Part shown: positions 61,729 to 64,000 of the stretch, in pieces
How positions within the stretch are numbered: the stretch's first letter is position 1
How the letters are laid out: each line of letters starts with the position of its first letter
Assembly (NCBI GenBank): GCA_964458275.1
Contig: CAYWIE010000006.1
Span: 4,423-68,422, forward strand
Origin: HGM04593 sp964458275
Lineage (GTDB): Bacteria > Bacteroidota > Bacteroidia > Bacteroidales > Bacteroidaceae
Reading direction: 5' to 3'
Length of the DNA stretch: 64,000 nucleotides
Notes under the pieces: generated by a model
What the model was told of the DNA's origin: nothing
Seen by the model: the letters and a program-made list of their open reading frames with translations, nothing else
Databases searched by the model: none
Position numbers and translations under genes: made by a program

Positions 61729-62133
61729 ATGTTTGAAATATTCGGAAGAAAGAAAAACGAAACAGGCGCCTCTTTGTCGTTGAGCTATTACAATGAGAAA
61801 GAGAAGAAGAGCTACGAAGTCTGCTATGAAAGTTGCGACGGCAATGATTATGCTCATGTGAAGATGCTCGATGAGTATAGCGATAGGATGAATATGCGTT
61901 TCAAGAATTGGATTTCGAACAGTCGTCTCGATTCTCTGGTGGGCCATGCTTTGCGCAATGGTTTCTTTTCGCTCGAACCCCTCTATCAGGGAGATGTCAA
62001 GGATGGGTATAAGTATGTCATTGGCATAAGGGTGGGAGGCAAGAGCCATGTAGTGATTGACAGTTTCGGTGCGGCACCCGAATGGCTGCGCCGGTTCGAG
62101 GTGATGCTTATGGATGAGTGTGTTGAGAAGTAA
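61729..62133 (+). CDS. Hypothetical protein, 134 residues
   Basis: From the ATG at 61729 (MFEIFGRKKNE); the frame is open further upstream to 61609 but that overlaps the preceding gene. No signal peptide or membrane segment; charged and soluble in composition with a mixed strand/helix pattern. I do not recognise a family. It lies between an unknown small membrane gene and an SLC13 transporter. Codon use resembles other genes in the window, which supports it being real. Confidence 0.6.
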   Translation: MFEIFGRKKNETGASLSLSYYNEKEKKSYEVCYESCDGNDYAHVKMLDEYSDRMNMRFKNWISNSRLDSLVGHALRNGFFSLEPLYQGDVKDGYKYVIGIRVGGKSHVVIDSFGAAPEWLRRFEVMLMDECVEK

Positions 62134-62187
62134 CGGCTTCTCGTAGCCTCCCTTAAGAAAATTTTACATGTTTTTGCCTTTTTGCTA

Positions 62188-62218
62188 TTGCTGTTTTTTG
62201 TTTTATTGGCTAATTTTG
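62188..62218 (+). promoter_or_regulatory. Promoter of the SLC13 transporter
   Basis: TTG (62188-62190), 20-base spacer, TAATTTTG (62211-62218). Start of transcription would be near 62225, upstream of the 46-bp palindrome. Confidence 0.65.
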
Positions 62219-62263
62219 TAACGGATTTGCGATAAGACCGTTGCGCTCTTTTTGCGTCCTCTG

Positions 62264-62309
62264 ATTTATTTGTAAGGAGCTGCACCGGTGCAGCTCCTTA
62301 CAAATAAAT
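62264..62309. repeat. 46-bp perfect palindrome in the transporter leader
   Basis: Arms 62264-62286 and 62287-62309 are exact complements with no spacer; the core is GGAGCTGCACC/GGTGCAGCTCC. There is no run of T straight after it. It may be a terminator for the preceding gene, or a leader hairpin of the transporter mRNA. Confidence 0.8.
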
Positions 62310-62340
62310 TCTTATTATTGAATTTCAAATAGTTAATGCG

Positions 62341-64000
62341 GTGATTGTAACAGGAATTATCTTACTTCTTTCGATTGTGTTTTTCGTGAATGGCAAAGTG
62401 CGCTCCGATGTTGTTGCATTGTGTGCGCTCATAGCATTGCTGTTGTGCGATATACTTACACCGGCAGAGGCACTGTCGGGATTTTCAAACTCCGTCGTCA
62501 TAATGATGATAGGGCTTTTTGTGGTAGGTGGAGCTATTTTTCAAACAGGACTTGCCAAGATGATAAGTTCAAAGATACTGAAGCTGGCTGGAAAGAGCGA
62601 AATGCGTCTCTTTGTGCTTGTGATGCTCGTAACATCTGCAATCGGAGGTTTTGTGAGCAATACAGGTACAGTGGCACTGTTGCTTCCGATAGTGGTCAGC
62701 ATAGCCATGAGCGCCGATATTCCTCCCAGCCGTTTCCTTATGCCGCTTGCTTTTGCCAGCAGCATGGGAGGTATGATGACGCTTATCGGTACACCCCCGA
62801 ACCTTATAATACAAGATGCACTGGTCAATGCGGGATATAAAGGGCTCTCTTTCTTCTCCTTCTTCCCGGTAGGTCTTATCTGTGTGCTTGTAGGTCTTGT
62901 GGTGCTTATCCCCCTTAGCAAGATATTTCTTTCGAAGTCTCCCGATGCAAACAAGAAGAACAAGAACAGTCGCAAGACACTGAAGGAACTTGTTAAGGAA
63001 TACGGCGTCTCCAACAACCTTACACTTGTGAAAGTAGGCGAAAGGTCTGCAATCATAGGCAAGAGCATAGCCGAACTCGACATGCGCAACATATACGGGC
63101 TTAATGTCTTTGAGGTGCGTCGCAAGGAGACCTCTTCCAACCGTCTTCTCAAGACCGTAACCCAGCAGATGGCTGCGCCCACCACGGTGATTGAGGGTGG
63201 AGATACAATATACCTTACAGGAGAGAATGAAGATGCCGAGCGTTTCGCAAAGGACTATTCACTCGAAATAGTCAAGAATAGCGATAAAGGCAATGCCAAT
63301 GCGCTTGACTTCTATAATATAGGAATAGCAGAGGTTGTAGTGATGCAGTCGTCCAACCTTATAAACAGCACTATACGCGAATCCGATTTCCGTGCGAAAT
63401 TCAATCTAAATGTGCTCGGCATACGCCGCAAGACTGAGTATATACTGAAGGATTTTGCCGACGAGCATATACATACCGGCGATGTGCTTCTTGTGCAAGG
63501 CTCATGGGAGAATATAGCCCGTCTCGGCAGCGAAGATACAGAATGGGTGGTGATAGGTCGTCCGCTCGAAGAGGCAGCAAAAGTAACACTTGACTACAAA
63601 GCGCCCATGGCTGCTTTCATAATGATAATAATGATAGCGATGATGGTGTTCGACTTTATCCCCGTGGCGCCGGTTACAGCTGTGATGATAGCCGGCATAC
63701 TGATGATACTCACAGGTTGTTTCCGCAATGTGGAGGCAGCATACAAGACCATCAACTGGGAGTCGATTGTGCTGATAGCAGCCATGATGCCTATGTCTCT
63801 TGCGCTCGAAAAGACCGGAGCTTCGGAATTTATTTCAAATACCCTTGTTGACGGGTTGGGAAATTACGGTCCGCACATCCTGTTGGCGGGAATCTACTTC
63901 ACCACCTCCCTTATGACAATGTTCATCAGCAATACGGCAACAGCGGTGCTTTTCGCTCCGATAGCCCTTCACAGTGCCATGCAGGTGGGAGTCGACCCCA
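62341..64000 (+). CDS. SLC13/DASS-family anion permease with paired RCK_C domains (cut by window end)
   Basis: About 553 residues visible, start taken as GTG at 62341 because no in-frame ATG lies between it and the upstream stop (62305). Membrane helices with the DASS-type signature (SNTGTVALLLPIVVS, MTLIGTPPNLIIQDAL) are followed by two TrkA-C-like (RCK_C) domains (about 205-310 and 330-410) and then more helices, including FISNTATAVLFAP near the end. Family members import dicarboxylates or sulfate with sodium. The C-terminus lies beyond the window. Confidence 0.85.
   Translation, partial: MIVTGIILLLSIVFFVNGKVRSDVVALCALIALLLCDILTPAEALSGFSNSVVIMMIGLFVVGGAIFQTGLAKMISSKILKLAGKSEMRLFVLVMLVTSAIGGFVSNTGTVALLLPIVVSIAMSADIPPSRFLMPLAFASSMGGMMTLIGTPPNLIIQDALVNAGYKGLSFFSFFPVGLICVLVGLVVLIPLSKIFLSKSPDANKKNKNSRKTLKELVKEYGVSNNLTLVKVGERSAIIGKSIAELDMRNIYGLNVFEVRRKETSSNRLLKTVTQQMAAPTTVIEGGDTIYLTGENEDAERFAKDYSLEIVKNSDKGNANALDFYNIGIAEVVVMQSSNLINSTIRESDFRAKFNLNVLGIRRKTEYILKDFADEHIHTGDVLLVQGSWENIARLGSEDTEWVVIGRPLEEAAKVTLDYKAPMAAFIMIIMIAMMVFDFIPVAPVTAVMIAGILMILTGCFRNVEAAYKTINWESIVLIAAMMPMSLALEKTGASEFISNTLVDGLGNYGPHILLAGIYFTTSLMTMFISNTATAVLFAPIALHSAMQVGVDP

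Overview
The window looks like a draft chromosome segment from an anaerobic, gut-type member of the order Bacteroidales. The evidence is: many promoters of the Bacteroidetes type (-7 box TAnnTTTG, often with TTG or TTTG 18-20 bases upstream); an 11-subunit complex I operon with a fused nuoCD and no nuoEFG; families largely confined to this phylum (DUF4831, DUF4271, lipoprotein TamL, DUF4369-TlpA proteins); and a GH97 glycosidase. Genus cannot be set from the sequence. A run of exactly 100 N (18276-18375) marks a scaffold join inside a tandem repeat. Almost everything is chromosomal housekeeping. I see no phage, insertion sequence, CRISPR array, rRNA or tRNA.

Layout. 1-3220: a sugar permease and a secreted GH97 glycosidase, closed by a perfect 56-bp palindromic terminator. 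3300-13319: the nuoA-B-CD-H-I-J-K-L-M-N operon. 13383-16793: ilvE, then the coupled trio trmB, Dabb protein, mrp. 16820-18186 (minus strand): a YhhQ-family queuosine-precursor transporter with a small radical SAM enzyme, a possible queuine salvage pair. 18216-24021: tandem promoter repeats, a DUF4831 protein, ffh, a TlpA-like lipoprotein, folD and a CapA-like protein. 24110-31031: TamB and TamL envelope biogenesis. 31130-33967: a nucleotidyltransferase and an HExxH lipoprotein. 34042-35366 (minus): MgtC and TatD families. 35461-37228: an IscU-like scaffold with a GGGtGRT protein. 37396-39206: an AT-rich Sel1-repeat membrane protein.

39367-41955: a DivIC-like protein, a small membrane protein, and an ABC-type ATPase next to a DUF4435 protein; this pair has the general architecture of PARIS/OLD-type systems. 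41965-51061: dnaX (minus), purL (plus), rpmE2 (minus) and lpdA-ino1 (minus). 51209-52956: a Fur-family regulator coupled to a metal permease with a fused HMA domain. 53143-56894: an esterase-like hydrolase, a PaaI thioesterase, class I fumarase and rubrerythrin. 56980-61187 (minus): ahcY, LOG-family protein, DUF4271 protein and hemD, then rnpA and yidD. 61369-64000: two small unknown genes behind a dyad-bearing promoter, and an SLC13 transporter cut by the window edge, with a 46-bp perfect palindrome in its leader.

Main themes are anaerobic energy metabolism (complex I probably fed by something other than NADH, fumarase, rubrerythrin), envelope assembly and tRNA/translation upkeep. The best candidates for little-described biology are the radical SAM-YhhQ pair, the ATPase-DUF4435 pair, the IscU-like/GGGtGRT pair, and the unusual regulatory DNA at 18216-18515, 61369-61405 and 62264-62309.
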